Shown here: positions 1-8,502 of the stretch, piece after piece | Numbering within the stretch: the first letter of the stretch is position 1 | Layout: every line of letters begins with the position of its first letter | Source of the DNA: Streptomyces halstedii | Lineage (GTDB): Bacteria > Actinomycetota > Actinomycetes > Streptomycetales > Streptomycetaceae | Assembly (NCBI GenBank): GCA_000720535.1 | Contig: JOAZ01000015.1 | Span: 62,001-126,000, forward strand | Length of the DNA: 64,000 bases | Direction: 5' to 3' | Notes under the pieces: generated by a model | Told to the model about the DNA's origin: nothing | Seen by the model: only the letters and a program-made list of their open reading frames with translations | The model's database searches: none | Program-made: the position numbers and the translations under genes

Positions 1-513
1 GAAGAGGTGGTTGGCACGGGGCGCGAGTGCGGGTTGATCGCCGACCCACGCGAGCATGGCGATCAGGGCGAAGAGGTCGTCGCCGTCGATGTCGTCCCGG
101 GCCGCGCCCGTGGCCTGAGCCCGGACGAGGAGCCGGGCACCGGCTGCGCGCAGGGTGACGCACGAGGCGTGGAGGGCGGATTCGGGGTCCTCGATGGCCG
201 CCGCCATCAGCACGGTCACCCCTCGGTACTCGGTTGTCCAGGCGACGCAGTCCCGCACCCATGAGACGAGAGCGTCCTCGGCCGCGTGCGCCGCCTCAAG
301 CTCGCTCGCCCTGGACGTCAGGTCGCCGAAGCTCGCGTGGAGCAGGCCCTCCAGGAGCGCCTCGCGCGTCGGGAAGTGCCGCAGCAGCGTCGCGAGGCCG
401 ACATCGGCCCTGCGCGCGATGTCGCGCATCGACACGTCGATGCCCTGCTCGGCCACGACGGGCCCCGCCACGGCGAGCAGATGGTCGCGGTTCCTCTGTG
501 CGTCGGCTCGCAT
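1..513 (-). CDS. TetR/AcrR family transcriptional regulator (C-terminus cut by window start)
   Basis: The gene begins at an ATG (complement 511-513) and stays open to base 1, giving 171 residues without a stop, so its C-terminus lies outside the window. The N-terminus MRADAQRNRDHLLAV followed by an HTH containing DIARRADVGLATLLRHFPT is a typical TetR DNA-binding domain, roughly residues 5-55. The remainder is the helical ligand-binding domain. It is divergent from the oxidoreductase at 631, and the gap holds a large palindrome, so it most likely represses both genes. The ligand cannot be predicted; by analogy with TetR/quinone-reductase pairs it could be an electrophile or quinone. The family call is secure; the target is inferred. 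Confidence 0.88.
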   Translation of the reverse strand, partial: MRADAQRNRDHLLAVAGPVVAEQGIDVSMRDIARRADVGLATLLRHFPTREALLEGLLHASFGDLTSRASELEAAHAAEDALVSWVRDCVAWTTEYRGVTVLMAAAIEDPESALHASCVTLRAAGARLLVRAQATGAARDDIDGDDLFALIAMLAWVGDQPALAPRANHLF

Positions 514-525
514 CGGTCTCCTCGC

Positions 526-555
526 TTGACCAATCGGTTCACTGATCCATATATT
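526..555 (+). promoter_or_regulatory. Sigma-70-type promoter for the oxidoreductase gene
   Basis: TTGACC at 526-531 and TATATT at 550-555 are separated by 18 bases, which is a strong vegetative promoter pattern in an otherwise GC-rich chromosome. The -10 hexamer lies inside the first inverted repeat of the palindromic operator, so a bound repressor would block RNA polymerase directly. Confidence 0.6.
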
Positions 556-595
556 CGGATCAGCGAACCACTTATGTGGTCCACTGATCCGAATA
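542..595. promoter_or_regulatory. Composite palindromic operator of the divergent TetR/oxidoreductase pair
   Basis: CTGATCC occurs at 542-548 and again at 584-590, and its complement GGATCAG at 557-563. The 12-base arms TATTCGGATCAG (552-563) and CTGATCCGAATA (584-595) are perfect inverted repeats. They share their centre (573.5) with the inner repeat ACCAC-TTAT-GTGGT (567-580). Together 552-595 is a 44-bp palindrome with 19 of 22 paired positions matching. A direct repeat GGTtCACTGATCC/GGTcCACTGATCC lies at 536-548 and 578-590. This fits two or more TetR dimers binding cooperatively. Confidence 0.75.
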
Positions 596-630
596 AGCGT
601 ATACCCATGTTCGTAGCCAGGAGGAACACG

Positions 631-1644
631 ATGCCGACCCGCATGATGAAGGCGATCCAGCTGCACGAGTTCGGCGGCGCCGAGGTGCTGCGTCACGAGG
701 AGGTGGCAGTTCCCGAACCGGCCTCCGGCGAGGTACTCGTCCGTGTGAGGGCGGTCGGTCTCAACCCGCCCGACTGGTACGTACGCGAGGGCATGCCCGG
801 CATCCCTGCCGAGTTCAGGCCTCCGTTCGACCTGCCCCTGATCCCGGGGACCGACATCTCGGGTGTCGTGGAAGCCGTCGCCGCCGATGTCCCCGGCTTC
901 ACCCCCGGGGACGAGGTGGTGGGGCTGCTGCGCTTTCCCGTCCTGATGCAGAGCGGCGCGTACGCCGAGTACGTCACCGCACCCGCGTCCGACCTCGCGC
1001 CCAAGCCGGCCACCGTGGACCACACGCACGCTGCCGCGCTGCCCATGTCGGGGCTGACGGCGTGGCAGTACCTGATCGACGTCGGGCACGACCACCCCTC
1101 CCCGTTCCAGGAGGCAAGGCACCGCCCCATGGCGCTGGGCAGCGACACCACGGTGCTCGTCAACGGAGCCGGCGGCGGCGTCGGCCACCTCGCCCTGCAA
1201 CTGGCCAAGTGGAAGGGGGCCCGCGTCATCGCCGTGGCCTCCGGCCCCCACGAGACCTTCCTTCGCGACCTCGGCGCCGACGAGTTCATCGACTACACCA
1301 AGCAGCGACCCGAGGACGTCGTCCGGGACATCGACCTCGTCCTGGACGCCGTCGGGGGCCCCGAAAGCCGACGCTTCCTGCCCACTCTCAAGCGCGGCGG
1401 CGCGCTGTACCCGGTGTACTTCGGAGAGTTCGACGACGAGGAGAACGCGAGGCTGGGCCTCACCGTATCCGGCACGCAGGTACGAGCGAACGGCGCTCAG
1501 CTCGCGGAACTGGGACGGCTGATGGACGCGGGCACGATCCGCGTCGCCATCGACAGCACGTTCGCGCTCGCGGACGCCCAAGCGGCACACAAGCGCGCCG
1601 CCCAGGGGCACATCCAAGGCAAGATCGTGCTCACGGTCCCTTAA
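631..1644 (+). CDS. NADP-dependent oxidoreductase, quinone-oxidoreductase / zinc-type alcohol dehydrogenase superfamily
   Basis: The product has 337 residues. The start at 631 is chosen because AGGAGG precedes it at good spacing and the family N-terminus (MKAIQLHEFGGAEVLRHEEV) begins just after. The GroES-like domain comes first (LVRVRAVGLNPPDWYVREG, then LPLIPGTDISGVVEAV), followed by a Rossmann domain with the nucleotide-binding turn VNGAGGGVGHLALQLAKWKG and the D-rich DLVLDAVGG stretch. Zinc-ligand cysteines are absent, so it belongs to the zinc-free QOR-like branch that reduces quinones or enones with NADPH. It is divergent from a TetR gene and its promoter overlaps the palindromic operator. 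The substrate is unknown. Confidence 0.88.
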   Translation: MPTRMMKAIQLHEFGGAEVLRHEEVAVPEPASGEVLVRVRAVGLNPPDWYVREGMPGIPAEFRPPFDLPLIPGTDISGVVEAVAADVPGFTPGDEVVGLLRFPVLMQSGAYAEYVTAPASDLAPKPATVDHTHAAALPMSGLTAWQYLIDVGHDHPSPFQEARHRPMALGSDTTVLVNGAGGGVGHLALQLAKWKGARVIAVASGPHETFLRDLGADEFIDYTKQRPEDVVRDIDLVLDAVGGPESRRFLPTLKRGGALYPVYFGEFDDEENARLGLTVSGTQVRANGAQLAELGRLMDAGTIRVAIDSTFALADAQAAHKRAAQGHIQGKIVLTVP

Positions 1645-1655
1645 GCCGGCCGACG

Positions 1656-1701
1656 AGCCGGGGACGGGCACCATCCGGTACAACTTCCTCACTCCCCGGC
1701 T
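1656..1701. terminator. Possible bidirectional terminator hairpin
   Basis: AGCCGGGGA (1656-1664) and TCCCCGGCT (1693-1701) form a 9-bp stem with a long 28-base loop between the convergent oxidoreductase and TetR genes. The long loop makes this a weak call. Confidence 0.35.
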
Positions 1702-1774
1702 GCCCCGACCTCAGCCGTGATCGGCGGCGTGTCGGTCGCGCGGGGGCGGCAGACCGCCGGGCAGGTCGTGGACG

Positions 1775-2356
1775 TCACGCGTGCGACGGCGCGGGGCGCA
1801 CGCCTTCGAGCAGGGTGCCGAGGTAGCGGCGGGCGGTTTCGGCCTTGTCGGCGGGGGTGCCGCCGTGGACGTTCACGGCATGGGCGATGCCGCACATGAG
1901 CGGGACCAGGTCGCGGGCGGCGAGGTCCGGCCGGACGGCTCCGGCGTCACGGGCCCGGTCGAGGAGCTCGGTGCCGGCCGACGCGAGCGACTCTTTGAGT
2001 TCCGTGGTCCGCGGCAGGGCGTCCACGGCGGCTGCGGCGACCGGGGGCAGGGCTGCCTCGGTGAGCTGTGCTTCGAGGACGCGGGACAGGAAGCCCTCCA
2101 GCGCCCGCCAGGGGTCGGCGTCGGCCAGGGCTTGCCTGCCATGGCCGACGAGGCCTTCGAGGCAGGGGGCGGCGACGGTCTCCAGCAGTGCTTCAGGGGT
2201 GGGGAAGTGCCGGTAGACGGTGGCAACCCCGAGGCCGGCCCGGTGTGCGACATCGTTGAGCTGCAGGGTGGCGCCCTGGTCGACCAGGGAACGGGCGATC
2301 GCCACGATCCGTTCCCAGTTGCGGGCGGCGTCCTTGCGCAGCGGTGCGGTCGTCAT
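1775..2356 (-). CDS. TetR/AcrR family transcriptional regulator
   Basis: From the ATG at 2356 the product has 193 residues. A GTG at 2389 would add 11 residues, but the family consensus starts at MTTAPLRKDAARNWERIVAIA, and AGGGA sits about 9 bases before the ATG. The HTH is LNDVAHRAGLGVATVYRHFPT, followed by a helical effector domain containing PRTTELKESL and the C-terminal helices common in Streptomyces TetR proteins. It lies 131 bases downstream of the SDR gene in the same direction, so the two may be co-transcribed. The inverted repeat upstream of the SDR (3420-3434) is a candidate operator for it. Confidence 0.88.
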   Translation of the reverse strand: MTTAPLRKDAARNWERIVAIARSLVDQGATLQLNDVAHRAGLGVATVYRHFPTPEALLETVAAPCLEGLVGHGRQALADADPWRALEGFLSRVLEAQLTEAALPPVAAAAVDALPRTTELKESLASAGTELLDRARDAGAVRPDLAARDLVPLMCGIAHAVNVHGGTPADKAETARRYLGTLLEGVRPAPSHA

Positions 2357-2487
2357 GGGGAGTGTCCCTGGTTGCTCGTCTTGGTTCACGGGCCGGTCAG
2401 GTGATCATATGCGGGCGTTTCCGGGCGCTCGCGAACCTGGGTGGTACGCGGACGGCGGTAGTCCTGCGGACGGCGTCGGCCCCGGGC

Positions 2488-3399
2488 TCACGTGAGGTGC
2501 TCCGTGTTCGCCGAAGTGGCCACAGGCGCGTGCGCCTGACTGAGCCGACGCACGGCGTCGGCGACACGGGGGTCGGTCGCGGCGCGGAACGGGGCGACGG
2601 GATCGGCCGAGGGGCCGATGACGAGGCCGGTCCGGCCGGTCAGCGCGGGGTCGGTGGCGGCGGTGATCGAGGGCCGGGCGGCCACGGATGCGGAGCCGGA
2701 GGTGGAGCGTTCGAACCGGCGGCGCACCAGCGGCCACAACAGCCGCAACGGCGGGGAGACGATCTTCGGGTCGGTGAGGGTGCCGTTGGTCATGTCGGTC
2801 GCGGCGCCACCAGGGTCGGCGGCGAAGACCGACACGCCCGTACCCCGCAGCCTCTTCGCCAGGTCAAGCAGGTAGGCGAGGTTGGCCAGCTTGGCACGCC
2901 CGTACCAGTGGAAGCCGTAGTAGCCGCCCGGCGGCTCGACGTCGTCGAACACCCGCCTGGCGGCGACGACCGCGGCCGAGGTCACGTTCACGACTCGGCT
3001 GGGTGCCCCCGCCGTGAGCGTGGGCAGCAACAGCTCGGTCAGCAGGTACGGCGACAGGTGATTGACCACGAACGACGCTTCGACGCCGTCGATGTGCTGC
3101 CGCCGGGCGAACATCGCCCCCACGTTGTTGACCAGCACCGTCAACGGTTCCCCCGACGCCGCGTGCTCGGCTGCGAGCGTGTCGGCCAGCGCTCGGACCT
3201 GGTCGAGCGAAGCCAGGTCGGCGGAGAGGAACCGGCCCGGGTGCGCGGGTTGCTCCGCGTTGATCCGCTCGACCGCCCTGGCACCCCGGTCGGCGTCGCG
3301 ACCGATCACGGTGACGGCGAATCCCGCGGCGGCCAGCCCCAGTGCCGTCTCCAGGCCGATGCCGCCCGTGCCGGCCGTGACCACGGCTGTCTTCGTCAT
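2488..3399 (-). CDS. Short-chain dehydrogenase/reductase family oxidoreductase
   Basis: The 303-residue product starts at an ATG (complement 3397-3399) preceded by GGTGGAGGACCTC. It begins TKTAVVTAGTGGIGLETALGLA, the SDR cofactor-binding turn. The NNVGAMF motif follows, then NVTSAAVV (catalytic Ser region) and the catalytic WYGRAKLAN (YxxxK). The late PGGAATDM segment is also typical. The architecture resembles the retinol dehydrogenase/WW-domain-oxidoreductase-like SDRs common in actinomycetes. The substrate is unknown. Together with the downstream TetR gene it looks like a small self-regulated redox unit. Confidence 0.88.
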   Translation of the reverse strand: MTKTAVVTAGTGGIGLETALGLAAAGFAVTVIGRDADRGARAVERINAEQPAHPGRFLSADLASLDQVRALADTLAAEHAASGEPLTVLVNNVGAMFARRQHIDGVEASFVVNHLSPYLLTELLLPTLTAGAPSRVVNVTSAAVVAARRVFDDVEPPGGYYGFHWYGRAKLANLAYLLDLAKRLRGTGVSVFAADPGGAATDMTNGTLTDPKIVSPPLRLLWPLVRRRFERSTSGSASVAARPSITAATDPALTGRTGLVIGPSADPVAPFRAATDPRVADAVRRLSQAHAPVATSANTEHLT

Positions 3400-3419
3400 G
3401 AGGTCCTCCACCAAATAAT

Positions 3420-3434
3420 CGGATAGTTCATCCG
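3420..3434. promoter_or_regulatory. Operator-like inverted repeat upstream of the SDR gene
   Basis: CGGAT (3420-3424) and ATCCG (3430-3434) form an inverted repeat around AGTTC, 21-35 bases before the SDR start. The surrounding sequence is AT-richer than its neighbours. This is a typical place and shape for a TetR-type site. Confidence 0.45.
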
Positions 3435-3761
3435 TTTGAGGGACGGTAGCATAAGCAGATGACCTATCCGGTTGCGAGTTCCGGTCGGCCCGCGTCGATC
3501 GCGAGGCGCCTCTGCGCCGATATGCCGGGCAGGCGGCACTTCGGTGAGAACCGCAACCACTGTGCTGCGGACGGAACTGAGCCGACGGGAGCCCGCAGGT
3601 GCGAAGATGAGCCACGGTCTTGGGCAGCAGGTGGCCACGTGCAAGGGAGTTGGCCCCGGGCTGGTGGGCAGGGGGCGTTTCGTCCCCGAGTCTCTGGATG
3701 TTCGATCTGCGGAACCGGTCAGACAGGAGTTCCAGGTCATGCAGGCGGTGGAGAACGGCTG
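3435..3761. other. Intergenic region without a supported gene
   Basis: Open frames exist on both strands here, but none has a ribosome site, a recognisable domain or Streptomyces-like codon bias. It must hold the promoter of the lipoprotein gene at 3762 and possibly that of the SDR gene. No promoter stands out. Confidence 0.4.
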
Positions 3762-4493
3762 ATGTGGGAACGCTCCGGGCGCTGGCCGTCCACCCCGTAC
3801 CGCGACCGCTCCGCCAAACGGCGCGGCGGTATCCCCGACACGTCCAGGACGCCCATCCGGGCGGCCCTATGCGCGGTGCTCGTCCTCGGTGGTGCGAGCG
3901 CGTGCAGCGACGACCAGGGAGCGGGGAAACAGCCGGATGCCCTTTCGGCGCCCCAGGTGTGCGACGGCGCGCTGTCCTCGACGGGTGCGGAGGCACTGGA
4001 CCGCATCGGAGGCACCGAACGCTTCACGGAGATCCAGATCGCCGACGACCCGGACTACCGGTGGTCGCTGAAGCAAGCCGCGAAGGACCTTCAGGCCGAC
4101 TACACCGACGTGCACGAGTGCCTCCTGTACAAGGCATCCGACAAGAGCGGTCTGCCGCTCGTCACGATCCGTTTCAGCTCCGACTCACAGCATCCCGACC
4201 CGGCCGAGGACGAGGACGGTGACCGGCTGCTCTTCCCGATCGGGCTGTACGCCGCTGCGGACGAGAACTTCGGCACCAGTCTCTACTTCGCGTGCCCTGC
4301 CGAGGGGCCCGAGGGAAGAACGCCCTACGTCAAGGCGGAGATGTACGGCGCCCGGAACCAGGTGGACCCCGCGAGCACGGCCGAAGACCGGATGACCGTC
4401 CTCAACGACGTGTCCCGTGCCCTGGCCGAGGAAGCGGGCTGTGCCTCCGAGGCGAACCTGCCGGCGAAGCTGCCCGCCCCCACGTCCGGCTGA
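3762..4493 (+). CDS. Secreted lipoprotein, paralogue of the gene at 8562-9224
   Basis: The 243-residue product begins at an ATG with GGAG about 10 bases upstream. An Arg-rich n-region is followed by a hydrophobic stretch, AALCAVLVLGGASAC, ending in a lipobox-like ASAC. The mature part carries further cysteines in the contexts QVCDG, HECLL, FACPAEG and EEAGC, enough for two disulfides outside the membrane. The same layout, including an STGA(A)EAL motif after the first Cys, occurs in the lipoprotein at 8562, so the two form a paralogous family within 5 kb. I do not recognise a named domain. It probably sits on the outer face of the membrane. Confidence 0.75.
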   Translation: MWERSGRWPSTPYRDRSAKRRGGIPDTSRTPIRAALCAVLVLGGASACSDDQGAGKQPDALSAPQVCDGALSSTGAEALDRIGGTERFTEIQIADDPDYRWSLKQAAKDLQADYTDVHECLLYKASDKSGLPLVTIRFSSDSQHPDPAEDEDGDRLLFPIGLYAAADENFGTSLYFACPAEGPEGRTPYVKAEMYGARNQVDPASTAEDRMTVLNDVSRALAEEAGCASEANLPAKLPAPTSG

Positions 4494-4533
4494 CCGACGG
4501 TTCCCCGGCGGGCGAAGCGCCGCCGCCCGCTCA

Positions 4534-4576
4534 CCGTGGGGGGTGCTCCGCGATCGTTGCGGAGCACCCCCCACGG
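4534..4576. terminator. Strong bidirectional terminator hairpin
   Basis: CCGTGGGGGGTGCTCCGC (4534-4551) and its perfect complement at 4559-4576 make an 18-bp stem with a 7-base loop. It lies between the convergent lipoprotein (ends 4493) and helicase (ends 4659) genes. The lack of a T run is normal for Streptomyces. Confidence 0.85.
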
Positions 4577-4658
4577 GCACCCAAGAGGCCCACGGCGCCC
4601 ACGGGCCTCCGCCGGCTCGCACGGCTGCCACCACGTGCCGGCCGGCCGGCCGCCCGGC

Positions 4659-6443
4659 TCACCGCATCCGCGTGGCCCACTCCTGGACCTTCGTGATCCG
4701 GTCCTGGATCTGCCCGGCCGTCGCCTCCGCGCTCGGCGGGCCGCCGCACACCCGGCGCAGCTCCGTGTGGATCACCCCGTGCGGCTTGCCGCTCTGGTGG
4801 GTGTAGGCCGAGACCATGGTGTTGAGCCGCTTGCGCAGCTCCAGCAACTGCTTGTGCGTGACGACCGGCCTGGCCTCCGCGGGCTTCTCCAGGAGGTCCG
4901 CCTCCGAGGCCGGCTTCTGCCTGCTGTGCGCGATCTGCCGGGTCTGCCGCTTCTGGAGGAGCAACTGCACCTGGTCGGGTTCGAGCAGCCCCGGGATGCC
5001 CAGGTAGTCCTGCTCCTCCTCGCTGCCCGGGTGGGCCTGCATGCCGAACTCGGCCCCGTCGTACAGCACCCGGTCGAAGACCGCGTCGGACTCCAGTGCC
5101 TCGAAGGGCAGTTGGTCCTCGGTCTCCTCGTCCTCCAGCTTCTCCGCGTCCGCGAGGAGCTGGTCCTCCTCCGCGAAGGGGTTCTCCTCGTCGCTGCCCT
5201 TCTTCGGCTTGTCGAGCACATGATCGCGCTCGACCTCCATCTCGTTCGCGAAGTCGAGCAGCATCGGGATGGTCGGCAGGAACACGGACGCCGTCTCGCC
5301 GCGCCGCCGCGACCGTACGAAACGCCCCACGGCCTGGGCGAAGAAGAGCGGCGTGGAGATGGTGGTGGCGTACACGCCGACGGCGAGACGCGGCACGTCC
5401 ACGCCCTCCGACACCATCCGGACCGCGACCATCCAGCGTGATCCGTCCTGGCTGAACTTGTCGATGTTCTTGGACGCGGCCTTCTCGTCGGAGAGGACCA
5501 CGGTGGGGCGGTCGCCGGTGATCTTCTTGAGGATCTTGGCGTATTCGCGCGCCGACTCCTGGTCCGTCGCGATGACCAGTCCGCCCGCGTCCGGGATGCC
5601 CTTGCGCACCTCGGTCAGCCGCTTGTCGGCGGCGGCCAGGACGTTGGGGATCCAGTCGCCGGTGGGCGAGAGCGCGGTGCGCCAGGCCTGCCCGATCGCG
5701 TCCTTGGTCATCGGTTCGCCCAGCCGGGCGGCGATCTCGTCACCGGCCTTGGTGCGCCAGCGCATGTTGCCGCTGTAGCTGAGGAAGATCACGGGGCGGA
5801 CGACACCGTCGGCGAGCGCGTTGCCGTAGCCGTACGTGTAGTCGGCCGAGGAGCGGCGGATGCCGTCGTTGCCCTCCTCGTACGCCACGAAGGGGATCGG
5901 GTTGGTGTCGGAGCGGAACGGCGTGCCGGTGAGCGCCAGCCGCCGGGTCGCCGGGTCGAACGCCTCCTGGCAGGCCTCGCCCCAGGACTTCGAGTCGCCG
6001 GCGTGGTGGATCTCGTCGAGGATCACCAGCGTCTTGCGCTGCTCGCAGCGGTTGCGGTGCAGCATCGGGCGTACGCCGACGCCCGCGTACGTGATCGCGA
6101 CCCCGTGGTACTCCTTGCTGACGGGTCCGGCGCTGTAGTCGGGGTCGAGCTTGATGCCTATCCGGGCGGCGGCCTCCGCCCACTGCTTCTTCAGGTGCTC
6201 GGTGGGCGCCACGACGGTGATCTGCTGCACCACGTGGTGGTGCAGCAGCCATGAGGCGAGGGTCAGCGCGAAGGTGGTCTTGCCGGCGCCGGGCGTCGCG
6301 ACGGCGAGGAAGTCGCGTGGCTGCTCCTGGACGTACTTCTCCATGGCGCCCTGCTGCCAGGCGCGCAGCTTGCCGGCCGTCCCCCAGGGGGCGCGGCCGG
6401 GAAAGGCGGGTGAGAGGTGGTGGGAGGAGGCTGTAGTAGTCAC
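4659..6443 (-). CDS. DEAD/DEAH-box superfamily 2 helicase
   Basis: The product has 594 residues. Walker A is ATPGAGKTT (49-57), the DExH box is DEIH (143-146) and motif III-like LTGTPF is at 171-176. Motif V-like MVSEGVDVP is at 343-351 and the arginine-finger motif VI QAVGRFVRSRR at 370-380, so both RecA lobes are complete. After about residue 400 comes an acidic, low-complexity linker (EEDQLLADAEKLEDEETED) and a C-terminal helical domain. The fold resembles SF2 nucleic-acid translocases of the RAD25/UvsW/type I restriction type. No nuclease or methylase neighbour is present, so it appears to act alone. Its specific role is unknown. Confidence 0.85.
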   Translation of the reverse strand: MTTTASSHHLSPAFPGRAPWGTAGKLRAWQQGAMEKYVQEQPRDFLAVATPGAGKTTFALTLASWLLHHHVVQQITVVAPTEHLKKQWAEAAARIGIKLDPDYSAGPVSKEYHGVAITYAGVGVRPMLHRNRCEQRKTLVILDEIHHAGDSKSWGEACQEAFDPATRRLALTGTPFRSDTNPIPFVAYEEGNDGIRRSSADYTYGYGNALADGVVRPVIFLSYSGNMRWRTKAGDEIAARLGEPMTKDAIGQAWRTALSPTGDWIPNVLAAADKRLTEVRKGIPDAGGLVIATDQESAREYAKILKKITGDRPTVVLSDEKAASKNIDKFSQDGSRWMVAVRMVSEGVDVPRLAVGVYATTISTPLFFAQAVGRFVRSRRRGETASVFLPTIPMLLDFANEMEVERDHVLDKPKKGSDEENPFAEEDQLLADAEKLEDEETEDQLPFEALESDAVFDRVLYDGAEFGMQAHPGSEEEQDYLGIPGLLEPDQVQLLLQKRQTRQIAHSRQKPASEADLLEKPAEARPVVTHKQLLELRKRLNTMVSAYTHQSGKPHGVIHTELRRVCGGPPSAEATAGQIQDRITKVQEWATRMR

Positions 6444-6732
6444 GGTCTCCGGTTCAGGGCACTCGGGTACGTGGGGGCACTGTCGGTACGGGCCGGGAGG
6501 ACCCGTACGCGATACGACAACCGGGCCACCCTACCGGCGCACACGACCGGACCCGGCCCGGACCGGCCGGGGTCCGCCACGGCTGAGACCGGCCTCACAG
6601 AGAGCGGTCCGGGCGGGGCGCCGTCGGCGTGGGCGGGGCCGGTGCCTGGGTGCGGGGGCCCTGCCCACGGGTGGGGCGAGGCCGGTCCACGGGGTCGGGG
6701 CCGGGGCGCGGGCCGGGCGCCGGAGACGGTGC

Positions 6733-8196
6733 CTACGGCGTCACCCGTACCCGGCCGGCCACCCACACCCCCACCGCGGCCACCACCGCCATCGGCAGGA
6801 ACACCGCCGTGAACGCCCCGGGGTGCGATCCGGTCGCGCCGTCCGCCGCCGCCCCGTGCACCGCCGCGCCCACCGTGCCGCCGCCGAGCGCGGCGAACGC
6901 GGCCCCGCCGCCGGTGAGCAGCAACACGTTGGCCAGCCCGTCGGAGATCTGGAGGGCGGCGGAGTTGCCTCCGGCCTCCCCCGGGGCCGACAGCTTCAGC
7001 AGCAGCACACTCGTCGAGGCGATCACCATGCCCATGCCGAAGCAGCCGACCCCCCAGACCGCCGCCAGCGTCCACACCGGCACCGCCTCGATCAGTACGG
7101 CCGGTGCCGCCGCGATGGAGAGGGCCACCAGCACCATGCCGACGACCATCAGGGACTCGCGGTGCGGCTCAAGCCGGGGGCGCGCCAGGACGTACGAGCC
7201 GAGGGCCCAGGTCAGTCCGCCCGCGGCGAGGGACAGCCCGGCCAGGGTCGGGGTCAGTCCGCGCTGGGTCACCAGCATCAGCGGCACGAACGACTCGGCC
7301 GCGATGAACGACCCGGCGGATATCCCGCGCAGCAGGATCACCGCGGGCAGCCCCCGCGTGGCCCGCACCGTCCCCCGGGGCAGCAGCCCGAGCACGGCGG
7401 GCACGAGCAGCGCGGCACCGGCCACGGCGGGCAGCAGCGAGAGCCACCGCAGGTCCTGCCCGGCGTACTGGAGCAGACCCGCTCCCAGCGAGATCCCCAG
7501 AGCGAGCCGGAGCCGCCGCCGGTCGAACGACTGAGCCCCCGCGGCGGCGTCGGCCGGGCCGGACGCCATCCGCCGGATCGCGGGCAGCGCGAGGCCGAGC
7601 GGGAGCAGGATGAGCACCGGGATGCCGACGAAGACCCAGCGCCACCCGAGGTGTTCGGTCACGGTCCCGGCGGCGAGCGGCCCGACGACGGACGGGACGA
7701 TCCAGGCGGCGGAGAACGCGGCCATGATCGCCGGACGGATCCGCTCCGGGTACGCCCGGCTGATGACGACGTACAGCGCCACGATGACGAGGCCGCCGCC
7801 CACGCCCTGGACGGCCCGCCCCAGGATGAACATCCACATGCCGCCCGCCGTCCCGGAGAGCAGCAGCCCGGCGCCGAACGCCCCGATCCCCGAGGCGAGC
7901 GGCGCGAGCGGGCCGTTCCGGTCGGCCCACTGCCCGGAGAGCACCATGGCGAACAGGCTGGTGGTGAAGTACGCGGAGAAGGCGAACGCGTAGAGCGGGA
8001 TACCGTGCAGTTCCCGGGCCGCCACCGGCATCGCCGTACCGACGGCGGTCGCCTCGAAGGCGATGAGCAGCACGACGGAGACGATGCCGACGCTGAGTGC
8101 CCGGTAGGTACGGCCGAGCACGCCCTCAATCGGTGGGGCGGTGGTGTCGACGACGGGGACGGTGACATCGGCGTCACGGGGTTCGAGGGCGCTCAT
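6733..8196 (-). CDS. MFS transporter, drug:H+ antiporter type
   Basis: The 487-residue protein starts at ATG 8196. Multiple hydrophobic segments span the whole protein, beginning with GIVSVVLLIAFEATAVGTAMP, and the MFS signature loop is SGQWADRNGP. The size and the pattern ILGRAVQGVGGG suit the 14-helix DHA2-like or large DHA1 group that exports drugs or toxic metabolites. The last segment (AVVAAVGVWVAGRVRVTP) ends at the C-terminus. It lies upstream of the helicase in the same direction, but 289 GC-rich bases separate them, so an operon is doubtful. No regulator gene is adjacent. The substrate is unknown. Confidence 0.85.
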   Translation of the reverse strand: MSALEPRDADVTVPVVDTTAPPIEGVLGRTYRALSVGIVSVVLLIAFEATAVGTAMPVAARELHGIPLYAFAFSAYFTTSLFAMVLSGQWADRNGPLAPLASGIGAFGAGLLLSGTAGGMWMFILGRAVQGVGGGLVIVALYVVISRAYPERIRPAIMAAFSAAWIVPSVVGPLAAGTVTEHLGWRWVFVGIPVLILLPLGLALPAIRRMASGPADAAAGAQSFDRRRLRLALGISLGAGLLQYAGQDLRWLSLLPAVAGAALLVPAVLGLLPRGTVRATRGLPAVILLRGISAGSFIAAESFVPLMLVTQRGLTPTLAGLSLAAGGLTWALGSYVLARPRLEPHRESLMVVGMVLVALSIAAAPAVLIEAVPVWTLAAVWGVGCFGMGMVIASTSVLLLKLSAPGEAGGNSAALQISDGLANVLLLTGGGAAFAALGGGTVGAAVHGAAADGATGSHPGAFTAVFLPMAVVAAVGVWVAGRVRVTP

Positions 8197-8393
8197 GGAC
8201 CTAAGAGTAAGGGCCGAAATGCCGGGTTGACCCTGTCGATGGGGGGAGAGCGGACCCGTCCTTGGTCCTAGGTCGTACGGGCGGGGCGTGAACGGCGTAT
8301 GGCAGTCGCGTTGCGCGGCGTCCCGCGCCCTTGAGGGGCGTCACACCGGGCCCGTACGGTCGAGAGCGCGAGGAAGGAACGCGAGAACACCCC

Positions 8394-8468
8394 GACCGTG
8401 TGCCCGAGTGGTTCAGGGGCTCGACTGCAACTCGAGTTACACCGGTTCGAATCCGGTCACGGTCTCCA
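8394..8468 (+). tRNA. tRNA-Cys(GCA), with encoded CCA
   Basis: The acceptor stem is GACCGTG (8394-8400) pairing with CACGGTC (8458-8464). The anticodon stem CTCGA/TCGAG encloses the loop CTGCAAC, giving anticodon GCA. The T arm is ACCGG-TTCGAAT-CCGGT. The discriminator base is U (8465), the universal cysteine identity element, and CCA is encoded at 8466-8468. The D arm is irregular: only three C-G pairs (8403-8405 with 8416-8418) and a non-standard base where A21 is expected. Short D stems are known in cysteine tRNAs. A strong hairpin at 8503-8548 ends the transcript. Confidence 0.8.
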
Positions 8469-8502
8469 GCGGCCCCGGCCTGTCGGGCGGGCCGGAGGAC
8501 AA

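Noticed and set aside
3435-3761. Possible transposase remnant upstream of the lipoprotein gene
   Set aside because: Neither strand shows a DDE motif, terminal repeats or target duplication; the short frames could be chance.
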